Of a stretch of DNA of 64,000 nucleotides, positions 24,159 to 35,790 are shown in pieces. This stretch comes from Cyathus striatus (Eukaryota; Basidiomycota; Agaricomycetes; Agaricales; Nidulariaceae): the NCBI GenBank assembly GCA_025738555.1, contig JAOVFP010000011.1, positions 2,542,001 through 2,606,000 of the forward strand, in the 5' to 3' direction. The translations under genes were made by a program, and so were the position numbers. The number at the start of each line of letters is the position of its first letter. Positions within the stretch are counted from its first letter, which is position 1. Under the pieces are notes generated by a model. It saw nothing but the letters and a program-made list of their open reading frames with translations. It was not told the origin of the DNA and made no database searches.

Positions 24159-27100
24159 AGTGTCAGCCATCGTGATCATTTACCATAGAACTAGCAGAAT
24201 ATTACTATGCTCAAATGTGATCATTTACTATAATACTAGCAGAATATTCCCATGCTCAAATGTGATCATTTACATAGAACTAGCTAATTGCTCACGCTCA
24301 AATGTGATCATTTACCATAGGACTAGCAAAATATTCCCATGCTCAAATGTGATCATTTACTATAATACTAGCAGAATATTCCCATGCTCAAATGTGATCA
24401 TTTACATAGAACTAGCTAATTGCTCACGCTCAAATGTGATCATTTACAATAATACTAGCAGATTGTTCCCATGCTCATATCTGATCATTTACAATAGGAC
24501 TACCACAGTATTCACACACTCAAATGTGATCATTTACATATTACCACCAGAATATTCTCACAATCAAATGTGATCATTTATAATAATACTAGCAGAATAT
24601 TCCCACACTCAAATATGATCATTTATGATAATACTAGCAGAATATTCCCACGCTCAAATATGATCATTTATGATAGGACTAGCAGATTGTTCCCACACTC
24701 AAATGTGATCATTTACTAAAATAAGTGATCATTAGGTCATGCAGGTGGCATAATAGGTTGTTCATGTATGTCACATTGTGTCACACCGTGTCACATTGTG
24801 TCACATGTGTGACATTGTGTCACATGTGTGACATATGTGACATATGTCACACTTTTACACATGTCACACATTGTCACAAACATTATATTTTGTCACATGT
24901 CACACTTTTTGACACGTCACATTGTGTCACACATTTCGATATGTCACACATGTCACACTTTTTGACACGTCACATTTTGTCACACATTTAGACATGTCAC
25001 ACATGTCACACATTTAAACACGTCACACGTTGTCACACATGTCACACTTTTAGACACGTCACATTTTGTCACACACATCACACTTTTACATATGTCACAT
25101 TTTATCATGTATATCACACTCTTACATATATTCCACATTTGTCTTGTTGTTTATAGCTGTCACACTTAGCTGTCAAACTTCTCACATTTGCTTGTATAAT
25201 ACTCCTGTCATGTAGTCACATAGGTTACATTTCCAAATTCATGTCACACAACATCTGTTACAACCATTATATTCATTACACATGTTATACATCTCTTATA
25301 TGTCAATATTACACCTGTTATATTCTCACATTTGTCACACATATCACACTTCCTTCTCATATCACTTGCTTGTCATGGTACTTTCTCCTTGTTAAAAAAT
25401 AAAATTGCATTTTTACTTTCATTTGCACACTCAACAGTCACACAGACCCTACACACATCACACATGTCATATGAAAAGGTCACATGAAAGGTGCTCACTA
25501 AGTGATTCATGCACATTACAAATTATATGGCAAAGGCACTTGACTACTTTATGAAAATCACATTTTCTCTTACTGTTTACCTGTATTGGTTGAATTCAGC
25601 ATTCATAGCACTAAGCTGAAATCACATTGTGTCAACACTACTTTCTGGTAATCACAATGTTATGTTTTAATAAGACAGTCAGATTCTATAGTAGACATAA
25701 CTGTACTTAGATACTAATTTTGTCTAACTAACCTTAATATGTATTCTGTATCTTCATCACATGTTATCTGGTCTGGTTATATTGACATATCTATATCTTC
25801 CATTCAATTATTACTTCTATTGTCACATTACTTATATCTTTGTCACACTTTCTATCAGCCAATCAGATGTTTTTCTTGACTAACCAATGGGCTATATGAT
25901 TTCTTGTGTCTCTCTTAACAGTGCTCACTACTGTTCAATTTTTATTGTTACAGAATTGCAAATATCTGCTGTGTGATCATTTAGTCACATTTACCATCAG
26001 ATTTTGAAACATAAAATGTGACATATATGAGATGTCTGACTAACATAATACCGTGAAAATGCAACTTGTGATAAATTTACCATTTTAATAATTTGACAGT
26101 CACATGTCAGAAAGCATCAAATGATGTCAACATTTTGCCTATTTCAAACACATTTAAATGGTACAGTATTACAAATGAGAGATGTGTGACATGTGAACAA
26201 AATGTGAATAAATGTGATGTGTTGGGATATGTAACATGTGTGATGAATATAATGGTTGTAACAGATGTTGTATAACATGAATTTGGAAATGTAACCTATG
26301 TGACTACATGACAGGAGTATTATACAAGCAAATGTGAGAAGTTTGACAGCTAAGTGTGACAGCTATAAACAACAAGACAAATGTGGAATATATGTAAGAG
26401 TGTGATATACATGATAAAATGTGACATATGTAAAAGTGTGATGTGTGTGACAAAATGTGACGTGTCTAAAAGTGTGACATGTGTGACAACGTGTGACGTG
26501 TTTAAATGTGTGACATGTGTGACAATGTGTGATGTGTTTAAATGTGTGACATATCTAAAAGTGTGATGTGTGTGACAAAATGTGACATGTCAAAAAGTGT
26601 GACATGTGGTGAAAAAGTGTGACATGTCTAAAAGTATAACATGTGTGACATGTGTGACATATCGAAATGTGTGACACAATGTGACGTGTCAAAAAGTGTG
26701 ACATGTGACAAAATATAATGTTTGTGACAATGTGTGACATGTGTAAAAGTGTGACATATGTGACACGGTGTGACACAATGTGACATACATGAACAACCTA
26801 TTATGCCACCTGCATGACCTAATGATCACTTATAATCACTTATAAGTGTGGGAATATTCTGCTAATATTTTAGTAAATGATCACATTTGAGTGTGGGAAC
26901 AATCTGCTAGTCCTATCATAAATGATCATATTTGAGCGTGGGAATATTCTGCTAGTATTATCATAAATGATCACATTTGATTGTGAGAATATTCTAGTGG
27001 TAATATGTAAATGATCACATTTGAGTGTGTGAATACTGTGGTAGTCCTATTGTAAATGATCAGATATGAGCATGGGAACAATCTGCTAGTATTATAGTAA

Positions 27101-27550
27101 ATGATCACATTTGAGTGTGAGCAATTAGCTAGTCCTATGTAAATGATCACATTTGAGCATGGGAATATTCTGCTAGTATTATTGTAAATGATCACATTTG
27201 AGCGTGAGCAATCAGCTAGTTCTATGTAAATGATCACATTTGAGCATGGGGGTGTTCTGCTGGTATTATAGTAAATGATCACATTTGAGTATGGGAATAT
27301 TTTGCTAGTCCTATGGTAAATGATCACATTTGAGTGTGAGCAATTAGCTAGTTCTATGTAAATGATCACATTTGAGCATGGGAATATTCTGCTAGTATTA
27401 TAGTAAATGATCACATTTGAGCATAGTAATATTCTGCTAGTTCTATGGCAAATGATCACATTTGATCGCCTAAGCGATCATTTTTTGCCCTGGTAAAATG
27501 ATTGCCACAATCATTTTACCAGGGCAAAAAATGATCACGATGGCTGACAC
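24159..27550. mobile_element. Foldback element 1 (3.4 kb)
   Basis: It begins AGTGTCAGCCATCGTGATCA and ends TGATCACGATGGCTGACAC. Each arm has an outer array of about 37-bp units containing TGATCATTTA (24165-24720; 26850-27475) and an inner array built on GTCACA (about 24770-25140; 26370-26800). The inversion continues inward to about 25330/26190. The loop has no gene. A TA precedes the left end but the expected T-TA after the right end is absent. The termini and build match element 2 at 42315-46999. No transposase is encoded, so it depends on a partner in trans. Confidence 0.8.
27476..27536. repeat. Perfect 29-bp hairpin at right end of foldback element 1
   Basis: The 29 bases 27476-27504 are the exact reverse complement of 27508-27536, with a 3-nt loop. 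Both start or end with GATC. The left end of the element has no counterpart, so this is a later insertion or local inversion-duplication. Confidence 0.9.
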
Positions 27551-27752
27551 CACTCCATCCTATTCCGAACTCGAAGACTCCCACTCTCGGTCTTCGAGCT
27601 ACACAACAGGCACCCAAACCCCCGACGAAAAGTACAGCAGCTTCCTCACTCCCTCAGAAACCACCATCCTCCCCTCAACAACACCCATACCCTTCTCCTC
27701 TCCCCAATCGCAACCACCCTGCCAGCGGAGATCAGTTTGGTCCTTCGTGTAA
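27540..27752 (+). CDS. Possible gene start (MADTT...), fragment
   Basis: A Ser/Thr/Pro-rich frame begins at an ATG that lies inside the foldback terminus (ATGGCTGACAC). It runs to a plausible splice donor at about 27749 (GTAAGT). No domain is recognised. Further coding-like pieces near 27945-28025 and 28230-28300 might be later exons, but I could not join them. It may simply be an open frame downstream of the element. Confidence 0.25.
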   Translation: MADTTPSYSELEDSHSRSSSYTTGTQTPDEKYSSFLTPSETTILPSTTPIPFSSPQSQPPCQRRSVWSFV

Positions 27753-28924
27753 GTTTGTCCCCCTCTCTTTTGTATGCTTGCCTGACTGGTGTACAGGGGT
27801 GAGTTGAACAATGTGTACATGTCGTGCATGCGATAGGTGCGCTTCACCAACAACTAGTGGAAAGTTACTGTTATGATGCCGGGGTATTGGCAGTATGAGA
27901 GAGTTCGGTGTACATTTTTTCCTACTCTATTCCCTTGCTCGCATGCTGAAGGCCCAGGAGTCGAATTTGGACCCAGGATGCAAAGCAATGATTTACACTA
28001 TGGACGGTATCCCACTCCAAGGTTTATCTTCCCCTCCCCTCTCCCCTCCCTCCTACACAATCATAACCAACCTAACACAGCGCACAGGGCTCACACACGG
28101 CTATGGCGGTGATCACAGAGCCGAATACATCATCCTCCCAATGCACTCGCACAGGACTGCTAATACTTCAAATAGATGAATAGATACTCCACCCTTGCAT
28201 CTGTAGACCTCGTTGTACCCAACATGGATGCATGGGTCTTCTATGGGATTTCCAGATATTAACAGAGTCCGTGGATACACTCCCAGGAAACACACTGTAT
28301 GTCCCCTCCCTTCCCTATCAACAAAGCTCTAACGATCTGTCTTCTAGGGATTGGGCAGTATGTTGTTCTTCCTTCCTTTCTTTTCTACTTCCCGACTCCG
28401 GTTGTTACATTGTATTCCCTATTCCATTTCCTTTATTCATTCATCCCCGACCTCCATCTTCCTTCCTCCTTCCTACATATCGTGAACGTGCTGATGCATA
28501 TGCGTAAATAGCTGCCACATCAACACGTCATGGTTATGGCCATACAGCGTGACGCAGCAGAAAGTTATATGTTCCTGGGCAACACAGGTGGATCTTATGG
28601 AATGGTACCCCAAGCATCGGTTCATGTGTAGTTCTGAACAGCAGTTTAAATAGCTTGAGGAAGTAAGTTTTACTTCTAGTTACCTTCCTCCATTTTCCTC
28701 CTTCCTCTCACCTCCCTCTTCCCCACCTTCCACTCCCCCTCTTCACTCTACCGACCCCTCTTTGAACGAGCCAAGGCCAAAATCCTCTGCATCACCACTG
28801 TGTAGACAACTTAATTTCTCCCTCCTTTCCTCTCCCCCGCCCTCCCCATCTCTCCCAATATGCTATTGATTCACTACGCCAACACTATGCCCAGATGTAG
28901 ACTACTACGACATTTGAACAATGA
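27753..28924. other. Unassigned region, possibly remnants of one gene
   Basis: Short stretches look protein-like (for example ESNLDPGCKAMIYTMDGIPLQG near 27958) and are followed by potential splice donors. Intervening sequence is pyrimidine-rich. No complete gene could be built. Confidence 0.3.
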
Positions 28925-31114
28925 CACGATAACTGAGTGGGGATCAGAGTGGGGAGCATGGCAGGATGGAGTGGCCTGTGAGTGGCTGTGAGAGGCCTGT
29001 GAGTGGCCCGTGAGTGGCCCGTGAGTGGCCCTATGAGTGGGCAATCAATATTTCCAATTGTCATATTTACAATCTGTGCATGAATTGGGGCGGGTGACAT
29101 ATTCTTGTTTACATTCTAAATTGGTATAAGGATATGATAAAAGATCCAATTCGAGATCTGTTTCCAGGGCAAACTCAGAATATGTGATAAGATAGGGACA
29201 TGAGACACGCTTAGAATCAGTATTTGGATAGGATCAAGGGACAAATGTGTGCCCTGATTCAGAGTATGTTCATACATCAGTATGGTAACTGATTTTTGTA
29301 CGATATTCTACACATGTCTTATTGTTATATTCACAATAATGCTCATGGATTTGATATGCACCCGATTCATAATTATTTTCTAACATCAGGAAATACCTCA
29401 ATGACAAAATTAGTTGAATAAGCTTCATTTAAAGGCACTTTAAGTAAAATATAGCGAAAATAAGGTTCATAAGTCAAATAAGCTCAATAAGTTTCCCCCC
29501 CTGCTTATTGAGTTACTTATTTTGAACTTATTGGGGTGCATTAGCATGAATAAAGATATGTTAGGTTGGCATAAATGAGATTTAGTTCCTTGTTTGCTTG
29601 CATTAGATTACTTTGAATAGGCTCATTCACTAACATTCCAAATGCATGCATGATAGAATTAATCATTAAGTAATAAGATATACACGAATAAAACATACAT
29701 GGAACTACATAGTAACTTAAACAAGGCCTAACGCCACCCAACCACATGAACCAACAGCAACATAGAACTGACACTCACACACCCAACCATCGCCCAGCAC
29801 ACACCTTCCCCAGCATGAAACAAGAGTCCAACTCACATACCTCAATACTACAATACACAACCAATAGGACTATAATTAATGCAAGCTGCCAGAAGCAGGA
29901 GAGAATGTGATAACATGGGCAATACACTGAGACCATGGTGGGGAATGGGACTCACCACCAAAGCCAGCCACAACAACATAACTAGCAAGCGCAGTCCCCA
30001 ACTGAAGCGCATCAAAACCCACTAAGTCACCAGACCAGAACACCCCACATACGAGCAGATTGACGAACATGAGCACATGTGCATGTCATGAGCTGAACCG
30101 GGATGCAACAGCGGTACCATCGATGGACACCTCATTGCTTCCGAATGAGAAGGTGAGAGCGCGTGATCGAGCTCAACTCGGCACGGGCGAGCACAGCTGA
30201 GACAACTGAGCAGTGAGCCGGGATGGGTGCCAGGTCACTGGTGGAGGGCGACGGAGGAAGAGGGCGGCAGAGGCAGAGGGCGGCAGAGGCAGAGGGCGGC
30301 AGAGGGAGAGAGGGCAGCAGAGGGAGAGGCCAATGAAGGGAGGTGAAGCAGTATGGAGGTGGTAGCAGTTGGGTAACATACGTAGCGGGTGGTTGGGTTC
30401 AAGTTGAAGTGTTAAAATTCCGAGTTTGAAATGTTGATGTGGTGACATGGTGACGTGGCAAGCCACAAGCAATCACATGACTGGACAGCGGAGTTTAAAA
30501 TGACTTCACAACGTTGTTTTAAAGTCCTTCCGATATCAGCTGCCGTGATACTCAGTCTTTCTTGTGTTGTTTGTTAACTTCTAAGTGTTAGATATTAAGT
30601 ATTCACCTCATGTACATAGTTCCTCCTGTAAATAAATTGCAAGTAGAATATCTTTTAAAATCAGCAGTTATTGAAAATCAGGTAACAAGTGCTTGACTTG
30701 AACATTCAAAAACAGATTTGCACAGATCACCAATGGGTGAAATTAACCTGGTCATGAATACAATTTAGCTAGATTTATTATTCCCCCCATTTAGCAACCT
30801 TTATTCTGTCCTAATGAGAAAGCAAATAGTTCAGCTTAGTAGTAATAAGACAAGGGTATTACTTATAGAAGGCTTATTATACTTATTACTTGGTTGAATA
30901 AGATAGAAAATAGTTTAGTCTAGTAATAATAAGGCAAGGGTCTAACTTATAAGAGACTTATTATACTTATTGTCCTAAATTGGCTAGTGAGGAATTTCCT
31001 GATGAAATATGAACATGAATCGGTCAAATGACATATTTTTGTACATATTCTAATTGTTAACTACATCGGGTTGTACCATATTTACCCTGATCCGATTTGG
31101 TCCTGTCTGAGGTG
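28925..31114 (-). repeat. Right inverted arm of the composite element (split)
   Basis: Reverse complement of 39-610, interrupted between 29383 and 31005 by a 1621-bp insertion. The join restores a TTTTCTAAATATGAAC-type sequence as found intact in the left arm at about 145-160. Confidence 0.78.
29384..31004. mobile_element. 1.6-kb non-autonomous TIR element inside the right arm
   Basis: It begins CATCAGGAAATACCTCA and ends TGAGGAATTTCCTGATG, 17-bp inverted ends with one mismatch. Comparison with the uninterrupted left arm places the insertion precisely; AA appears duplicated at the borders. Subterminal regions are rich in AATAAG/CTTATT. Minus-strand frames (29541-30472) show no transposase motif. 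Superfamily undetermined. Confidence 0.65.
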
Positions 31115-31117
31115 TGT

Positions 31118-32656
31118 ATCATACCTACTCCTCGGGCTGGCAGCTATAGGGGGACACTAAACACAGCATCGTGGGAATATTTACGTTCCCAGTAGGGGGA
31201 TGCCCACCAAAGAGTATCTGACCTCTGAGATTTTTCCAGCCAGAATAGGGGGATTAGTATCAAACATTTGGTGGAGATTTCAAGGGTCCTGCGACAGTGT
31301 CACATTCCATGTTCCAGCGAGTCGAACTTGAGTCAAACTCTATCCTTGCCCATCCTCTCCAGTTCTGCAAAGCTATTTATTCTTCAGCTATGTTGTCATC
31401 TGCCTTGAGCTTATTATCCAGTTCATACCATTACTTCACATCTGTGAATTCAACCCACAATATGTAAGTTTGTGTGTTCTGTCTCTCTGAAAATAGTATC
31501 TTACCGGTTTCTTAGCTTTTTTGGTAGCATGGTACAGCTTATTTTCACCTCCCGCTTTTTATGCTAATAAATCTTTATGCACAATTGATCACCAACCGAC
31601 AACCTCGGTCCATTCCACCCTACCCGAAGTCATGTCTCGTTAACGCCACAAGTCCCCTTTTTTCCCAGCACGATTAAGAGGTGTGAGATGATGGAATGAT
31701 CTGCTGGGGATGCTAAGGCGAAAGCCAGTAGTGAGGTCTGAGTTTCGGTACAGTTATTTATCGCTGAGTACTTCATTTTCTCTATTTTTTCGTTTGCGTG
31801 CGTAATTACTTTCGATAACAGATGTCACTTGGGGAAAATGAAGGATGGTACCGTGCTACAACATGAGTTTCTCGCCCAGTTCACTTCTCAAGAGATATGG
31901 AGGCGTCGTTGGAAAATATCACTAGTTAGGTAAGCCATACAGCAATCTGATCAAGGATGGCACCAGAACGAACATGGCAAGACCATTAGCTGTGGCAACA
32001 GCGTCAAATCGGCAAATCGTGCAAAAGCACCGTGACTTCTCGGATGGTACCCAAGAAATGTCTCTGGAATGTGATTGTTGCGTACCACACGCCCACAGCG
32101 TTTCCTGACCATGCTGGCTCCGGCTGCGCTATCGTCGACAAGGAAGGAGGTGTCATATGCACCTCAAAGTCCGTCACCAAGCATCTTTGGTACGTCGGAG
32201 CCTCATTGACAACAAGCTTGGTTCAACAATGTCCCTAGAGAAATCCGATGGTTGCGTGTGACATGACCGTCGATGTAATGCTTGAGGCTTACTTGGTTGC
32301 CTAGTTAAGTCGGGCGATTGCATTAGGGACACCAACACTCAGGCGAATAGGGCTGAGCTGACAGCTGTGGGCACTGGAGGACGCTAATGTTTCGAAGGGT
32401 GGGAGCCTCGGCACCGCCAAGGGGATGGCTTTGTGTGTACGCACAGATGTTAGGGTACGGTTGGCAGAATAGACAAACGACCTACTGGATATATATTATA
32501 TCATTGATAGATAAATTTCATTTTATCTCTTATGTTTTCTAATTGAAGTATGACGCGTGAATGATTGTTTCGTGTAATATTGCTTGGTGTATACGAGGTA
32601 TATCCCCAATTCACCTGAAATGAACAGAAAATTGCAACTATCTCAAATTATGCATT
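31118..32656. other. Unassigned region outside the composite element
   Basis: No supported gene. A 68-codon frame at 32032-32238 has no motif. The part near 31130-31310 (runs of AGGGGGATG, then CAAACATTTGGTGGAG) loosely resembles the end of an LTR and its downstream region, but no second LTR was found. Confidence 0.35.
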
Positions 32657-32785
32657 ACTCCTGAAATGTTTGCGTTGGGACGAAATATGTTTGTGCTCGG
32701 TCGAAATGTTTACGCTGGGACAAAAAGTGTGTGTGCGCCGAACAACGCCCGAAATGTTTGCGCTCGCATCAAAAGTGTTTGTGCA
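32657..32785 (+). repeat. Degenerate tandem repeat, about 45 bp x 3
   Basis: The phrase GAAATGTTTGCGCT, followed by a variant of AAAGTGTTTGTGC, recurs three times directly left of the 903-bp element. Confidence 0.55.
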
Positions 32786-32799
32786 CCTTATTAAAAGTA

Positions 32800-33702
32800 T
32801 GACGCTCCATCCATTAATTAATTCACCGTAGTTCTAATTCGGTTTGCCGTAGATAAGTCGTTGCCGTACTCACAGAATCTGCTCATTTTCTGTATTTTCT
32901 ACACATATCTTCGCTTATACTATATAATTACATACTTATATATCCTACCACTGCAAATATCTCTTTTATAATGTCCGTTTCGACGACTTTATGAGGTTTC
33001 GGAAATATCCGTTTTAATTCCCACGCACTTCTGAGAGTCGCGCCGTACATCTAAATTTCTGATTTCAGGTTTTACATTGTATACTTCATGTTCAGCTTTC
33101 CAAAACACTGCTTTATTGCTATAAATACATTAAGCAAGATGCATATGTCATAGAAAAGTAGTGTAGAAGAGGTACATAACAAAATTAGAGCCTTGTATTG
33201 CCTGTAGGTAGCTATCAAATGTCTCAGATTATCTTATGTAGTTCATGACTTGCCAAGTTAAACATGCAGGTGTCTGGACATGGCCTTACTTTGATGAGCA
33301 GTGTACAGGTAATTTTATGTAGGAGATAACATCGAAATCTACCATATAATAAACATATGGTGTCAGTTATATATTAATAAAATGTACAACAACGATAGAA
33401 GAGCTGAAACAAAGTTCTGTAATGCCTAATGGTACAGTTGGATGAAGTTGGATATACGGCACAATGCTCAGAAGTGCGTGGGAATTAAAACGGATATTTC
33501 CGAAACCTCATAAAGTCGTCGAAACGGACATTATAAAAGAGATATTTGCAGTGGTAGGATATATAAGTATGTAATTATATAGTATAAGCGAAGATATGTG
33601 TAGAAAATACAGAAAATGAGCAGGTTCTGTGAGTACGGCAATGACTTATCTGCGGCAAACCAAATTAGAATTACGGTGAATTAATTAATGGATGGAGCGT
33701 CA
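32800..33702. mobile_element. 903-bp long-TIR element with TA duplication
   Basis: Inverted ends of about 245 bp (32800-33046 and 33467-33702) start TGACGCTCCATCCATTAATT. TA flanks both sides (32798-32799 and 33703-33704). The middle 420 bp carries no open frame of note. This is a MITE-like element of a TA-targeting superfamily (Tc1/mariner-type or similar). Arms differ at only a few positions, so insertion is fairly recent. Confidence 0.82.
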
Positions 33703-33913
33703 TATAAAAGTGCACTTTGACTGTCATAGTAATTAGCACTATTGCGCCATATAACATTCCAGCGAATACATTGCCGTATATCCATCGCCTGATATAAAAG
33801 TTGATGGAATTTTTTATTTGTTCTGTACAAGCTTGAAAGCCGGAAAAGTACATATCTATGGGGTCGCAGTGATAGGGACCCTCTAGAGCACTATAACAAT
33901 CATGAGGATTCAT
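33671..33913 (-). CDS. N-terminal fragment of a membrane protein, cut by the 903-bp element
   Basis: The frame from 33913 encodes MNPHDCYSALEG... and then a hydrophobic helix (FAGMLYGAIVLITMTV). At 33702 it runs into the long-TIR element, which supplies the last ten residues. A start followed by one membrane segment suggests the beginning of a multi-helix protein whose remainder was displaced. No continuation was found left of the element. Confidence 0.35.
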   Translation of the reverse strand: MNPHDCYSALEGPYHCDPIDMYFSGFQACTEQIKNSINFYIRRWIYGNVFAGMLYGAIVLITMTVKVHFYMTLHPLINSP

Positions 33914-34084
33914 TGTGTATGAAGAGGAAAAAGTTGATGAAAACGAATGTTTAATTATGCGCAGGTACTAAGCTACATATATACGTCTATTAGCGCAATG
34001 ATCTGTTCATCAAGTTAAGAATGTACCCACTTCGAAATGAAAATCAATGCAAGTGACAAGTTTTTCTTCTACACAAGATATCTA

Positions 34085-34370
34085 TCAGTAGCTTGTTCGA
34101 TCAGTCTTGGTAATCATCTAATAGTGTCTCTGATCAAATGCCGAAATGACTACACCATAACCACGGAGTTCACAAGGAACAGCTCGCAAACTACAGTCGT
34201 CTTCAATGCCTACTATCTCGTATTACAGTCCTCCTTCCATCATGATATTATAAGTAGCTTGTTCTTTCGGTTTTCTGGGAACCATCTATAATGGTATCTC
34301 TGACAAATCTTTCAAATGACTGCACTATAATTTCGGAGTGCACGAGGAACATCCCATAACATTAAATTAA
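34085..34370 (+). repeat. Degenerate tandem duplication, about 170 bp x 2
   Basis: The block with AGTAGCTTGTTC, then ATGACTACACCATAA, then AGGAACAGCTC recurs about 165 bp later as AAGTAGCTTGTTC, ATGACTGCACTATAA, AGGAACATCCC. No coding meaning seen. Confidence 0.55.
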
Positions 34371-35379
34371 AAGATGTTGCAAAAGTTAACAATGTATCCT
34401 ACAGAACATTTTTGGGTCCTGTATTGTCTCTTCATCATCTGAAGGCACTCGTAGATAGAGGGATGATATTCAATGCTTAATTTCCGAGCATTGGGTAAAT
34501 AGTCTTAATTAGATGTTATACTTAGATACCTGCCATTAGTAAATATCTCGGAGATCGGTATGGTTCACTGCCATCTTGATTCTCAACTAGATCACCATCA
34601 TAACCTCCCCATACAGTAGGAGTTGCTTTATTTTTCAACAAGTGAAAGTGGCTGATAAGCACTTAAATGACTCGTGAGATCCGGCACATTCCAGCGATCT
34701 GTCACCTCTTCTCACTACGCCCATCCGTCCTCTTTGTCTTCCTCATATAGCACCCCACTAAGTGGGCACTGTACCCAAAGGAAAGTTGGAAGTCGTTGGT
34801 GTCTGTGCTAATATCGAACAAGTACCAGGTTAGGCTTATCAGTAAGATGTTTGGATCAGGTAAGTAGAACAAGCGTTGAGCGCTTGAGCATCGAATGCTT
34901 CCCTGAGGCAACAGGAACAGTCGGGAACCGGCAAGGTCAGTAAGTAAAATTCATCTCCGATGAGCTGGAAACCCAACAGGTGCAAATAACCTCCCACCGT
35001 CAGATGTCTAGACATGCGAGACTACTGTGAAGATTCTCATTGAAATTCCGCAGTAGTGTGCTTTCACTGCGGGAGGTGGCTTATATAAGTTAAGAATATA
35101 GCATGAGCATTTGACAATTAAAATAGATAAAAGATCAGATTTTAATCTCAGAGTTTATGATGAGTTTTTTTGAATTATATTCTTCAATATGACCAATTTT
35201 TATCTCAATGATTTATTTTAAATATCTTCAGTATATTGCTTTCGGATAAATCATGATCTTATGAAGAATATTTTAGTAATTTGTCTGGCTTATATCTCAC
35301 GATTAATCTGTGTAATGAGATCACGGAATATAACATCAATAAATTCTCAGATCTTATTAATGAGAAGTGGCCAGAATTT
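34371..35379. other. AT-rich region without a gene
   Basis: No supported gene. The part from 35050 onward is very AT-rich and grades into the following minisatellite. Confidence 0.35.
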
Positions 35380-35790
35380 ATGGAGAATATAAATGAAATT
35401 TGATCACAATAAACACAAGAAATATGCCAAGAATATATATCAAATTTGGTTAAGATGTACTCTAGATATACGTGGAGAGTATATATATAAATTGATAGTG
35501 ACATACTCAACATTTGTACCGAGATTATATATGAAAATTGATCACAATAAATCTTATATATGTTTGGAGAGTATACCTGAAAACAGATCACAATGTACTT
35601 CGAGATCATATATGAAAACTAATCACGATTTATCCTAGATAGATGCCTAGAATATATGTGAAAATTGATCAAGATATACCCAGGATAAGCCCCAAGAGTA
35701 TTTATGAAAATTACACACGCTAGACTCAAGATATATATTAAGAGTATATCATAAGATTGATCATCGTGTGTTCAGCATATACACCGAGAG
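35380..35790 (+). repeat. Degenerate AT-rich minisatellite
   Basis: Roughly eight imperfect units of about 50 bp share the core ATATATGAAAATTGATCACA. Open frames over it (35259-35638) follow the repeat and are not genes. Confidence 0.6.

Larger units (their letters stand above)
39..31114. mobile_element. 31-kb composite CACTA-like DNA transposon
   Basis: The sequence from 39 (CACCTCAGACAGGACC) is matched in reverse complement by the sequence ending at 31114 (GGTCCTGTCTGAGGTG). The base triplet TGT lies directly outside both ends (36-38 and 31115-31117), a 3-bp target duplication. CAC...GTG termini plus a 3-bp duplication are the hallmarks of the CACTA superfamily. The interior holds a Tnp2 transposase remnant, which fits that assignment, and at least seven non-transposase genes. 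The inverted arms are about 560 bp long. The transposase is decayed, so the element is probably immobile unless helped in trans. An alternative is two nested or independently inserted elements that happen to share ends. Confidence 0.72.

Noticed and set aside
24160..27459. Repeated peptides of NVIIYYNTSRIFPCS type on both strands, resembling a repeat protein
   Set aside because: They follow the 37-bp TGATCA units of foldback element 1 and are mirrored in the other arm.
24165..27475. CRISPR-like array because of regular 37-bp units
   Set aside because: There are no unique spacers between constant repeats, the units are contiguous and degenerate, and the genome is eukaryotic with introns.
31130..31320. 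Possible LTR retrotransposon end and primer-binding site
   Set aside because: No matching second LTR, no gag or pol reading frame nearby.
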